Shown here piece by piece: positions 56,708-64,000 of a stretch of DNA of 64,000 nt. Every line of letters begins with the position of its first letter. The stretch's first letter is position 1. The stretch is from Nitrosopumilus sp. (GTDB lineage Archaea > Thermoproteota > Nitrososphaeria > Nitrososphaerales > Nitrosopumilaceae). The DNA lies in the NCBI RefSeq assembly GCF_025699255.1, contig NZ_JAILWA010000001.1:241322-305321 (forward strand), read 5' to 3'. The translations under genes were made by a program, and so were the position numbers. The notes beneath the pieces were generated by a model. It made no database searches. It was not told where the DNA came from and was given only the letters and a program-made list of their open reading frames with translations.

Positions 56708-58096
56708 GTGGGCAAACATAAACAAAACAAAAAATCCAAGAAAATAAAATCAGAACCCAAATCTGAAAATAAAATACATTTGAATAAATCTAAAATTGAA
56801 AAGAAAATAAAAATTGGAATAATCATATCAATAATCCTTCTGAGCATAGGAGCAGTTTATGCATATTCTGGTGGGTTTAATACAATTCATCCTTATCTGG
56901 GCGATCGAGTACTTCTTGGAGGTTTTGCAGTTCAACAACACCCAGATAATCCTCCAGAGTTGGATATGCAAGTAGTTTTGAAAACAGATTCATTAAGTGC
57001 ACAAAACCCAATAATCGTAGAAGCAAGACAATTTCCAAATGAAAATATCTTGAAATACAAACCAGACCCTTGGAACTATCTTCCAGAAAAACAATATGTG
57101 ATTTTTCCATATGCTTTAAAATTCCCATTAGAACAACATCCAGAGGGTTTTAACAAACCTGCAATCATTGAATTAACAAAATCTAAAACCAATCGTGAAT
57201 ATTATGGAACAGGAAAAATTTTCTATGAACGTGGAGGAAATTATGGGTTCTTTTTTACAGGAAGTGATTCAATTAACGCCCATTCTGATGGATTTACCTC
57301 TTCATTTTCTATTGAGGAAGTAAATGCACGTGTTAAGGATATGACACGTTTTGATGTTGGAACAATTGAAGAAACCAATTCATTAAAAACTTACAATATT
57401 GCATTAGCAGGATTTTTCATTACTCTAGCTGGATTGGGGATAAAATACAAACAAAAAATCAATGAATCGGTTAGTTGGTTTGATTCAGAACTATCTAAGA
57501 ATAAAAGATTAAGTTGGAAAAAAGTTGGGGTATTGTTTGGAATTACAGTTACTGTGATAATTGTTTCAATTTTAACATTTAATGGAACTATAGGTCCAGA
57601 GAAATATGTTCATGATGGGGTTTATGGAGATGATTATGTCAGTTTAACACATCAATACAAAATTACAAAATCGGGCAAAGAATGGTTTTTCATTAGAGAT
57701 TTTTGGCATAATAGAGAGAGATTTGATTTTTCAATACCTAATTACAAAGTAATAGGCGGAGTACTAATACCTCATTCTATCGATGAAAAAATTTCAGTTT
57801 TAGTTTTTCAGGGTGATGAAGGAAATTCAGAAAATCTGTCAGAACTAATTTCAAGAGATCTACAATATCTATCAGATGGCGGTCGGAAAGGAGAATTCAC
57901 ATACACATGGGATGAAAAAAATAACAAAGTAACAATTTCTGGAGGATGGGAAGAACCATTCATAGAAATCAAAGGAAAAATTGTTCAAAAAGATAATTTG
58001 ATTTATTTTGTGTATGGTGAAATGTTTAATCAAAACATGTCTGCTAAAACAAAAAATGAACTTAATCAAATTGTTGAAAGTTTTCATTTAATCTGA
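56708..58096 (+). CDS. Element-borne large membrane protein
   Basis: A 462-residue protein I do not recognise. A Lys-rich cytosolic tail (1-35), TM1 (about 37-55), an external beta-rich domain (60-215, PLEQHPEGFNKPAIIELTKS), two further membrane segments (about 232-247 and 274-296) and a C-terminal external domain (VHDGVYGDDYVSLTHQYKIT, ISRDLQYLSDGGRKGE). GTG start 56708. Its stop lies at the inner repeat copy. Cargo of the element; may be a defence, adhesion or surface protein, but there is no evidence for a choice. Confidence 0.7.
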   Translation: MGKHKQNKKSKKIKSEPKSENKIHLNKSKIEKKIKIGIIISIILLSIGAVYAYSGGFNTIHPYLGDRVLLGGFAVQQHPDNPPELDMQVVLKTDSLSAQNPIIVEARQFPNENILKYKPDPWNYLPEKQYVIFPYALKFPLEQHPEGFNKPAIIELTKSKTNREYYGTGKIFYERGGNYGFFFTGSDSINAHSDGFTSSFSIEEVNARVKDMTRFDVGTIEETNSLKTYNIALAGFFITLAGLGIKYKQKINESVSWFDSELSKNKRLSWKKVGVLFGITVTVIIVSILTFNGTIGPEKYVHDGVYGDDYVSLTHQYKITKSGKEWFFIRDFWHNRERFDFSIPNYKVIGGVLIPHSIDEKISVLVFQGDEGNSENLSELISRDLQYLSDGGRKGEFTYTWDEKNNKVTISGGWEEPFIEIKGKIVQKDNLIYFVYGEMFNQNMSAKTKNELNQIVESFHLI

Positions 58097-58145
58097 ACAA
58101 ACTCACGTCATAATCCTAGTCATTACCAACTAATTACGCACAAAA
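58096..58145 (-). repeat. Internal copy of the element's end sequence
   Basis: Inverted relative to the left end: a 37-base perfect match (AACAAACTCACGTCATAATC and onward to CATTACCAACTA) plus GCACAAAA, matching left positions about 55683-55732. It lacks the outermost AAAAAGGCAAAGCCCCCC. It also shares a 30-base direct match with the outer right end. Suggests an older right end or a duplication. Confidence 0.88.
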
Positions 58146-58212
58146 CAAGTCTCATCGAGATAGAGTAAAAGGGAAATATTACAAAATTACTTTCATAAAT
58201 GGACATGTTTCC

Positions 58213-58428
58213 ATGAACACTAAAATTTTCAGAGATAGCAAAGTACTTTGGAGTTTCTTTAGTGTCAGTGCAGCTATTTTCATATACATTTTGATTACTG
58301 CACCAGATCCTCTAGCAGGACATGTCGGAACACAACTTACATTTCCATTAGTTATGATGGTTGCAACACTAATGGTCATTTTTTTTGGAACTCCTGAAAG
58401 TAAAAAACAACGAGAAAATAAAGAATAA
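58213..58428 (+). CDS. Element-borne small two-TM protein
   Basis: A 71-residue protein with two membrane helices (WSFFSVSAAIFIYILITAPD and FPLVMMVATLMVIFFGTPES) and a Lys-rich C-terminus. It lies between the internal and outer right-end repeats, so it may have come with a second insertion. No family recognised. Confidence 0.6.
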   Translation: MNTKIFRDSKVLWSFFSVSAAIFIYILITAPDPLAGHVGTQLTFPLVMMVATLMVIFFGTPESKKQRENKE

Positions 58429-58453
58429 GTTTCAATTAGATTACGCTATATCA

Positions 58454-58501
58454 CTAGTCATTACCAACTAATTACGCACAAAAGGGGGGCTTTGCCTTTT
58501 T
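58454..58501 (-). repeat. Right terminal inverted repeat
   Basis: Inverse of 55665-55712 with two mismatches in 48; reads outward CTAGTCATTACC...GGCTTTGCCTTTTT. Its last two bases also form part of the leuB stop codon on the minus strand. Confidence 0.92.
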
Positions 58502-59513
58502 ATAAATTATCAGTAATTTGTTTTGTAAATTCCAAAGTACTCTTATCACCACCAATATCTTTTGTCTTTACTCCAGATTTTACCAAATCAAAAATAGTGG
58601 ATTCTAATTTTTGACCAACTTCAACACATTTTGGATCATTGTGTTTGTTTCCTAACCAATCAAACATCATTTTGATAGATAGCAAAAACGAAGAAGGGTT
58701 TGCGATGTTTTGTCCAGCTATATCAAAAGCAGCCCCATGAACGGGTTCAAATAATGCAAATTTATCGCCAATGTTTGCAGCAGGAGCCATTCCCAAACCT
58801 CCAACTACTTGAGAGGACTCGTCAGATAATATATCACCAAACAAATTAGTGGTAACTACAACATCAAATTGTTCAGGTTGCCGAATTAGATTCATAGCAC
58901 ATGCATCAACATACATTTGTTCAAATATAATGTCAGGATAATTTTTTGAAACTTCTAAACATGCTTTTGCAAACATTCCATCAGTAACTCGCATCACATT
59001 AGATTTGTGTACACAAGTTACTTTTTTCATAGAATCACGTTGTTTTGCAGTTTCAAATGCATATGTTGCAATTCTTTTTGAAGCAGCCTCAGATATTATT
59101 CTCAAAGCAACTGATGAATCACCCAAACTGAATTCTTTACCAGTGTAAAGGTCTTCAGTATTTTCTCTAACTATCACCATATCAATATCATCACGCAATG
59201 CAGGCATGTGAGGATATGATTTTGCAGGTCTGATATTGGCATATAGATCAAGCATACGTCGCAACACCACAATCACATCAGCTGCACTTTCACCAACAGG
59301 TGCCTTTAAGCAAACATCAGATTGCTTTATCGACTCAACAGTTTCATCTGGAAGTGCTTTTCCAGTTTCAGACAACGCTTTATCACCTGCAGATAATTTT
59401 TCAATATCAAATTTCAAATCAAGTTTATCATGAATGGTGTTCAAAACAGAAATTGCAGATTCTGATAATTCAGGGCCTATCCCATCACCAGTAATTAATG
59501 ATATTTTATACAT
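58500..59513 (-). CDS. leuB: 3-isopropylmalate/isocitrate-family dehydrogenase
   Basis: NAD(P)-dependent oxidative decarboxylation in leucine synthesis. 337 aa with LITGDGIGPELSESA, VIVRENTEDLYTG, the catalytic Lys/Tyr region and NLFGDILSDESSQVVGGLGM, then PVHGAAFDIAGQNIANPSS. Short archaeal form shared by LeuB, isocitrate and homoisocitrate dehydrogenases; placement after leuA favours LeuB. Its terminal codons and stop coincide with the casposon target site. Confidence 0.9.
   Translation of the reverse strand: MYKISLITGDGIGPELSESAISVLNTIHDKLDLKFDIEKLSAGDKALSETGKALPDETVESIKQSDVCLKAPVGESAADVIVVLRRMLDLYANIRPAKSYPHMPALRDDIDMVIVRENTEDLYTGKEFSLGDSSVALRIISEAASKRIATYAFETAKQRDSMKKVTCVHKSNVMRVTDGMFAKACLEVSKNYPDIIFEQMYVDACAMNLIRQPEQFDVVVTTNLFGDILSDESSQVVGGLGMAPAANIGDKFALFEPVHGAAFDIAGQNIANPSSFLLSIKMMFDWLGNKHNDPKCVEVGQKLESTIFDLVKSGVKTKDIGGDKSTLEFTKQITDNL
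58502..58514. repeat. Target-site duplication, right copy
   Basis: ATAAATTATCAGT, identical to 55652-55664. On the minus strand it encodes the last codons of leuB (Thr-Asp-Asn-Leu-stop region), so integration targeted the 3' end of leuB and the duplication keeps the gene intact. Confidence 0.88.
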
Positions 59514-59545
59514 AATTTTGAAGCAAAGAAGGGAGATTTTAGGAT

Positions 59546-61063
59546 TTAGTTAACCTGTTTTTCATTAAGCATTTTTTTGAGCATGATTCTATTAATTGCA
59601 TCAATTACTGCCTTTACAGAAGTAGTTACAATATCTTCACCTACAGATTTTGCTGAAACTTTGTTTCCTAAAGGATCCTCAACTTTTACTGTAACTTCGC
59701 ATAGTGCTCCAGAACCGCCAGAAATAGATGCTAAACCATAGTCTTTAATTCGGATTTCCGAGATTTTGCCGGTAATTTTCTGAATTGCATTTAATGCTGC
59801 ATCAACAGGACCTACACCATAATCAGTTCCAATATGATCTTCACCATCGACATTTAGTTTAACAAAAGCATACGGCATTGTTCCAATTCCAGTTGATACT
59901 GAAAAACCAGTTAACTGAACAATTCTTTTAAGATCTTTTTCTCCCATAACTTCACTTGCCATGGATAACAATTCAACATCAGTAACTTGTTTTCCTTGAT
60001 CACCTAACACCTTGACTTTATCTAAGATCTGTTTTGCTTGTTCTTCAGTGGGTTTAACACCATATTCTTCTAACATTGCATTCATCCCATGAACACCTGC
60101 ATGCTTTCCAACCTTGAGCCATCTTTTTCTTCCAACTAATTCAGGGCTAATTGGTTCGTAAGTGAGAGGGTTGCTCAATACACCATGAGTATGAATTCCA
60201 GATTCATGACCAAAGGCATTAGCGCCAACAATTGCCTTGTTAGGCTGAACGATTATTCCGACAGTTTTAGAGATGAATCTAGATACATCATAGATTAATT
60301 CAGATTTGATATTAGTTTCATATTTTTGTTCATATGGTAAGCATTTGAGTGCCATAGTGAGTTCTTCCAAAGAAGCATTTCCAGCTCTTTCTCCAATTCC
60401 ATTAATAGTCACATGTGCACATGATGCACCGGCATGAATTCCAGCTAATGCATTTGCAACTGCCAAACCAAAGTCGTTATGACAGTGAACACTAACAGGT
60501 AATTTTGTAGCTTCAATTGTATCTCGAGTAATTTCAGCCATGTATTCAGGAGTAGAATATCCAACAGTATCAGGAATGTTGACACGATCAGCACCGGCTT
60601 TAGCAACATCACCAAAAACTTTTTTCAAAAATTCTCTATCAGTTCTAGAAGCATCTTCAGCTGAAAACTCTACTTGTAAACCACGAGATTTTCCATACTC
60701 GACTGCTTCAATTGCTTTTTCAAGAGCTTGTTCTCTAGTCATTTGTAATTTATGTTTCAAATGAATATCTGAAGTTGCAATGAATGTGTGAACGTAGTTT
60801 AATCCAGCATCAACAGCTGCGTCGATATCTTTTTTGATAGTTCTAGTTAATCCTGCAATTTCACAAGACAATCCTTCAGATGTAATCATCTTGACAGCTT
60901 TTGATTCACCTTCGGATATTACTGGAAAACCAGCTTCAATTGCATCTACGCCCAATTCATCAAGTTTTTTTGCAATAGCTAATTTTTGATCTGGAGATAA
61001 TGACACACCAAGTGTTTGTTCACCATCTCGCAAGGTAGTGTCAAAAATTCTGACATTTACCAT
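59546..61063 (-). CDS. leuA: 2-isopropylmalate synthase (or citramalate synthase)
   Basis: Condenses acetyl-CoA with 2-oxoisovalerate (or pyruvate). 505 aa. TIM-barrel with IFDTTLRDGEQTLGV, metal-binding HCHNDFGLAVANALAG and NGIGERAGNASLEE, followed by linker and the C-terminal LeuA dimer/regulatory domain (about 370-495), so end-product feedback is likely. Archaeal LeuA and CimA are hard to separate by eye; ilv/leuB neighbours support LeuA. Its ATG overlaps the ilvN stop (TAATG) and AGGAGTGG lies just before it. Confidence 0.92.
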   Translation of the reverse strand: MVNVRIFDTTLRDGEQTLGVSLSPDQKLAIAKKLDELGVDAIEAGFPVISEGESKAVKMITSEGLSCEIAGLTRTIKKDIDAAVDAGLNYVHTFIATSDIHLKHKLQMTREQALEKAIEAVEYGKSRGLQVEFSAEDASRTDREFLKKVFGDVAKAGADRVNIPDTVGYSTPEYMAEITRDTIEATKLPVSVHCHNDFGLAVANALAGIHAGASCAHVTINGIGERAGNASLEELTMALKCLPYEQKYETNIKSELIYDVSRFISKTVGIIVQPNKAIVGANAFGHESGIHTHGVLSNPLTYEPISPELVGRKRWLKVGKHAGVHGMNAMLEEYGVKPTEEQAKQILDKVKVLGDQGKQVTDVELLSMASEVMGEKDLKRIVQLTGFSVSTGIGTMPYAFVKLNVDGEDHIGTDYGVGPVDAALNAIQKITGKISEIRIKDYGLASISGGSGALCEVTVKVEDPLGNKVSAKSVGEDIVTTSVKAVIDAINRIMLKKMLNEKQVN

Positions 61064-61551
61064 TATACTCCACTCCTTTGTAAAGCTGCAACACCAGTAC
61101 GTGCAACATCAAGAATTCCAAAGGGTTTTGCCAATTCCTCAAATGCTTTGATTTGATCAGGAGTAGCAGTCAATTCTACCATTATGGAGTCTTTTTTTAC
61201 ATCATGAACTTTACCGCCATACGCATTTGCTAATTTGTTAATTTCCATACTATCATTAGCATTACTCAGTTTTATCTTAAAAATACTAAGTTCTCTAAAG
61301 ACGGTTTTGTGCTCATCTAAATGCTCAACTTTTACGGTATCAATCATTTTATCAAGTTGTTTTACAATTTGATCAATCTGTTTTTCGTCACCATATGTGG
61401 TAATGGTCATCTTGGAATAATCAGGATTCTCAGTAGTTCCAACTGAAATACTATCAATATTGAAATTTCTTGCTCTAAAAAGATGAGTCACCTTAAACAA
61501 GATACCAGGTTTGTTTTCGACTAAAATAGAAAGAATGGCCCACATTGTCAA
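61063..61551 (-). CDS. ilvN: Acetolactate synthase small (regulatory) subunit
   Basis: A 162-residue ACT-domain protein: MWAILSILVENKPGILFKVT and RARNFNIDSISVGTTENPDY, and a C-terminal half (FEELAKPFGILDVARTGVAA). It binds valine-type effectors and activates IlvB. Three bases after ilvB and overlapping leuA, so all are one operon. Confidence 0.96.
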   Translation of the reverse strand: MTMWAILSILVENKPGILFKVTHLFRARNFNIDSISVGTTENPDYSKMTITTYGDEKQIDQIVKQLDKMIDTVKVEHLDEHKTVFRELSIFKIKLSNANDSMEINKLANAYGGKVHDVKKDSIMVELTATPDQIKAFEELAKPFGILDVARTGVAALQRSGV

Positions 61552-61554
61552 TCA

Positions 61555-63267
61555 CTAAGATGGTAAGATCATATCCGATAACGAAGTTCCAGGAGCTACA
61601 AATGGCAATACGTCTTCTTCAGGATCAATAGGAATGTCAATTACAGTTGCGACATTACTGCTCAAAGCAGTTTTGATTGCCTTGTCAAGTTCATCCATTG
61701 ATTGAGCTCTAATTCCTTGAGCACCATATGACTCTGCAAGTTTAACGTAATCAGGACAGCTTTGCTGGTCCACGCCAATCATTCGTCTTCCATAGAAAGT
61801 TCTTTGCCATTGAGCTACCATTCCCAAGGTAGAATTATTTAAGAGAAATACAATTACTGGAATATCTTCCAACACAGCAGTTGCAAGAGAGTTTTCAGTC
61901 ATACTAAAACTTCCATCACCAGCAATATCCACGACAGGAACATCAGGTTTGGCAACTTTAGCGCCAATGGCAGCAGGAAATCCCCAACCCATAGTTCCAA
62001 GACCAGTAGAGCTAAAGAACGTACCAGGTTGAATTACATCATAGAATAAAGATGCCCACATTTGGTGTTGGCCCACTTCAGTAGTAATGATAGATTCTTT
62101 TGGCAACAATTCCCGAAGTTTACGTAAAATTTTTGCAGCACCCATTTCACCAGGATGTATTTTCAAATTTTCTTTCCAGTAAGATTTTGTTTCTTTAACA
62201 TGTTTTAACCAAGGAGTTTCATCTGTTTTTTTAATTGCTTTTTGCAAAAGTAATTTTACCATCACTCTAAGATTTACTCTAACATCTCCAATTACAGCAA
62301 TTTGAGTAGTTTGATTTTTACCAATTTCTGCAGGATCCACATCCATATGAATAATTTTTAATCTTTTTTCAAAAGCTTCAAAGGTTCCAACAGAACGGTC
62401 AGAAAATCTAGTTCCTATAGCCAATACACAATCAGCTTCTGCCATCATTTTGTTAGCTTCTGCATGTCCATGCATTCCTATAGGTCCTAATGACAAAGGA
62501 TGTGTTTCTGGAAATGCACCTTTTCCTTTAAAGGTAGTTACCACTGGAAGCATTAGAGTTTCTGCAATAGCTTGTAACTCAGCAAAGGCAGAGGAAATGA
62601 TTGTACCGCCACCAGCTAAGATAATGGGTTTTTCAGCATGAAGTAGCATATCAATAGCTTTTTCAACATTAACAATATCAGGATCAGCCCAAGGATGATA
62701 TCCTTGAATTTTAAATTCATCAGGAAAAGTCATTTGTTCTTCATTAATCTGTACGTCTTTTGGAATGTCTATTAGCACAGGTCCGGGCCTACCAGACTCG
62801 GCAATAAAGAACCCCTTTTTTACAACTTCAGGAACTTCGCTAGCAGTTCTTGGTTGAAATGCATATTTTACAACAGGATTTGCCATTCCAATAATATCAC
62901 TTTCTTGAAATGCATCTTTTCCAATCATATTTACAGGAACTTGTCCAGTTACTGCAATCATTGGAGCAGAATCAGCTTGAGCTGTTGCAATTCCAGTTAA
63001 GATATTAGTTGCACCAGGACCAGACGTAGCAAAACATACACCAGGTTTTCTACTAACTCTACCAAAGCCATCAGCCATATGGGCAGCTGATTGTTCATGT
63101 CTTACCAAAATATGTCGAATATCACATCTAGCAAATTCATCATACATTGGAAGATTTGCACCTCCCGGTAATCCAAATACTTGTTTGACGCCTTCTTTTT
63201 CCATAGCCGTCATCAAGGCTTTTGCACCAGTCATAGTTTCCATTTTATTCATTAAATCTTTCTCCAT
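61555..63267 (-). CDS. ilvB: Acetolactate synthase large subunit
   Basis: TPP enzyme making acetolactate from pyruvate. 570 aa: VFGLPGGANLPMYDEF, the TPP-activating Glu in VRHEQSAAHMADG, FAD region GMHGHAEANKMM and the TPP/Mg motif DIAGDGSFSMTENSLATAVL followed by NNSTLGMVAQWQ. First gene of ilvB-ilvN-leuA-leuB. Start at ATG 63267 (MEKDLMNKME) is one of several; ATG 63252 or 63243 may be used instead. The segment 63268-63470 is AT-rich promoter space. Confidence 0.97.
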   Translation of the reverse strand: MEKDLMNKMETMTGAKALMTAMEKEGVKQVFGLPGGANLPMYDEFARCDIRHILVRHEQSAAHMADGFGRVSRKPGVCFATSGPGATNILTGIATAQADSAPMIAVTGQVPVNMIGKDAFQESDIIGMANPVVKYAFQPRTASEVPEVVKKGFFIAESGRPGPVLIDIPKDVQINEEQMTFPDEFKIQGYHPWADPDIVNVEKAIDMLLHAEKPIILAGGGTIISSAFAELQAIAETLMLPVVTTFKGKGAFPETHPLSLGPIGMHGHAEANKMMAEADCVLAIGTRFSDRSVGTFEAFEKRLKIIHMDVDPAEIGKNQTTQIAVIGDVRVNLRVMVKLLLQKAIKKTDETPWLKHVKETKSYWKENLKIHPGEMGAAKILRKLRELLPKESIITTEVGQHQMWASLFYDVIQPGTFFSSTGLGTMGWGFPAAIGAKVAKPDVPVVDIAGDGSFSMTENSLATAVLEDIPVIVFLLNNSTLGMVAQWQRTFYGRRMIGVDQQSCPDYVKLAESYGAQGIRAQSMDELDKAIKTALSSNVATVIDIPIDPEEDVLPFVAPGTSLSDMILPS

Positions 63268-63470
63268 AATTTTAAGCTAGTAAATTTTGAGAGCACTATA
63301 GAACAGCAATCAGTAAATCGTTGCTAAATTTTCCAGTTAATTTTGCACTCATTGAAATCAAAAAAATAATCAACCTATAATTAATAAAGATTCTCAAAAA
63401 ATAATCAGATTTTTACGCTAATTGTGCAGAAGACTTAAACTGATATTTCCTTCACTCAAAATGTACAGTT

Positions 63471-63875
63471 TTGAATGATAATGAAGAAATAATCAAAGTC
63501 ATAGAGACATTATTTCAAGCAGGAATTACAAAAAATTTAGAATCACTCAAAGATATACATCTTAACGACCCCAAATTCTCCAGTTTTAGTGATTTGCCAC
63601 CATATGATCTTAAAGACTATCAAAATACAATAGAGCTTGAAGAATTAAAATTTGTCAGCATTTCAGATTACTCATATGAAATAAAAAATCCAAAGATTAG
63701 CATATTTGGAGATACTGCAGTTGTGGCTTTAGAACTAATTCAAAAAGGAATGTTAGTAGACACTAAAGCATACACAGGAGAACACATGGAAATTAGTGGA
63801 CGTGCAACATTTGTATTAGTAAAACAACCAACTTGGAAAATTGCTCATATTCATCTATCAAAAATTAATGGATAG
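63471..63875 (+). CDS. SnoaL/NTF2-like protein
   Basis: A 134-residue cone-fold domain. N-terminal helix (EEIIKVIETLFQAGITKNLE), then DIHLNDPKFSSFSDLPPYDL and the strands FGDTAVVALELIQKGMLVDT, GRATFVLVKQPTWKIAHIHL, which is the usual ending of ketosteroid-isomerase/SnoaL-like proteins. Active residues cannot be assigned. Start is TTG 63471. Convergent with the next gene with three bases between. Confidence 0.82.
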   Translation: MNDNEEIIKVIETLFQAGITKNLESLKDIHLNDPKFSSFSDLPPYDLKDYQNTIELEELKFVSISDYSYEIKNPKISIFGDTAVVALELIQKGMLVDTKAYTGEHMEISGRATFVLVKQPTWKIAHIHLSKING

Positions 63876-63878
63876 ATT

Positions 63879-64000
63879 TTATTTTTTAGTAAGGTTTGGT
63901 TTATTTTGATTAGGATTGTTTGGTTTCTTTTGTTTGTTTGATTTTTTTTGATTAGGATTGTTTGGTTTCTTTTGTTTGTTTGATTTTTTTTGATTAGGAT
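63879..64000 (-). CDS. C-terminus of a Lys/Asn-rich repeat protein (partial)
   Basis: The minus-strand frame is open from the window edge to the stop at 63879-63881. It encodes 14-residue repeats (NPNQKKSNKQKKPN) ending NQNKPNLTKK. Composition is extremely basic and hydrophilic, as in disordered tails of secreted or nucleic-acid binding proteins. The main domain lies outside the window. Confidence 0.6.
   Translation of the reverse strand, partial: PNQKKSNKQKKPNNPNQKKSNKQKKPNNPNQNKPNLTKK
63909..64000. repeat. 42-bp tandem repeat
   Basis: A 42-base unit starting ATTAGGATTGTTTGG recurs exactly at 63909, 63951 and (cut) 63993. Being a multiple of three, copy-number change stays in frame with the minus-strand protein. 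Confidence 0.9.

Larger units (their letters stand above)
55665..58501. mobile_element. Casposon-like element with truncated Cas1, 2.84 kb
   Basis: Bounded by 48-bp inverted repeats (55665-55712 and 58454-58501) that begin AAAAAGGCAAAGCC and match at 46 of 48 positions, with a direct target repeat outside. It carries four genes: a Cys-rich membrane protein, a Cas1 N-terminal-domain protein, a large membrane protein and a small two-TM protein. Casposons are Cas1-mobilised transposons known in Thaumarchaeota. Here polymerase B, HNH and the catalytic half of Cas1 are absent, so it is a decayed or non-autonomous form, movable only by a Cas1 in trans. Confidence 0.82.

Noticed and set aside
55665..58501. 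CRISPR-Cas locus
   Set aside because: Cas1-type sequence is present but there is no Cas2, effector or repeat-spacer array; the terminal inverted repeats fit a casposon.
63909..64000. CRISPR-like array
   Set aside because: The 42-base units are contiguous without spacers and encode in-frame protein repeats.

Overview
The window comes from an ammonia-oxidising archaeon of the Nitrosopumilaceae (marine/freshwater group I.1a Thaumarchaeota, Nitrosopumilus/Nitrosarchaeum-like). The reasons are: AT-rich DNA with dense short operons; archaeal information-processing genes (TFB, aEF-1A, uS10, RpoP, EndA tRNA-splicing endonuclease, ATP-dependent DNA ligase, archaeal-type AspRS); a 16S-23S rRNA pair with a short spacer that carries no tRNA and has no 5S attached; thaumarchaeal-style secreted proteins with P-x-W-I-x3-A-x-WW repeats; and carbon metabolism genes of the kind used in the thaumarchaeal 3-hydroxypropionate/4-hydroxybutyrate cycle. 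Assignments rest on reading motifs and family memory, without database searches.

Layout. 1-4.7 kb: biotin ligase (5' truncated), a secreted TPR/metzincin protease, TFB, a phosphoribosyltransferase and a small roadblock-like protein. 4.7-8.1 kb: a polyhydroxyalkanoate locus with phaE-phaC on + and, on -, an alpha/beta hydrolase, an AbrB-domain/phasin-like protein and a phasin. 8.2-14.5 kb: stress protein, MsrA, repeat-bearing secreted proteins, a methyltransferase and a PAS histidine kinase. 14.7-19.3 kb: the rRNA operon on the minus strand, both rRNAs enclosed by processing stems. 19.7-28.6 kb: a GSA-aminomutase-type enzyme, TPR, SHOCT and cupin proteins, a J-domain/ferredoxin fusion, HIT protein, 3-hydroxyacyl-CoA dehydrogenase and several small zinc proteins. 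28.6-36 kb: rpoP, rpsJ, tuf, FBP aldolase/phosphatase, DNA ligase, DUF47 protein and EndA. 36-38.3 kb: a two-gene unit of an unusual double-SDR protein and a MaoC-like protein, both lacking expected catalytic residues. 38.3-47 kb: small membrane protein, TauE-type permease, DUF192, DtxR-type regulator, PIN-ATPase-KH protein, and a receiver/Hpt/histidine-kinase signalling group. 47-55.3 kb: TldD, two DNA glycosylases, a DedA-like membrane protein, an orphan oligopeptide-type ABC ATPase, a KH protein, AspRS and small zinc proteins. 58.5-63.3 kb: branched-chain amino acid operon ilvB-ilvN-leuA-leuB on -. The right edge holds the Lys/Asn-rich repeat end of another gene.

The most notable item is a 2.84-kb mobile element (55665-58501). 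It has 48-bp terminal inverted repeats (46/48 identical) and a direct target-site repeat of 13 bp or slightly more. It sits between a structured-RNA candidate and the 3' end of leuB, whose stop codon it reconstitutes. It carries a Cas1 homologue that ends after the N-terminal domain, and no polymerase, Cas2 or CRISPR array. This is best read as a decayed, probably non-autonomous casposon with membrane-protein cargo. A second, internal copy of the right end suggests a nested or rearranged history. Two GC-richer islands between genes (39.4 kb and 55.5 kb) look like independently transcribed structured RNAs.
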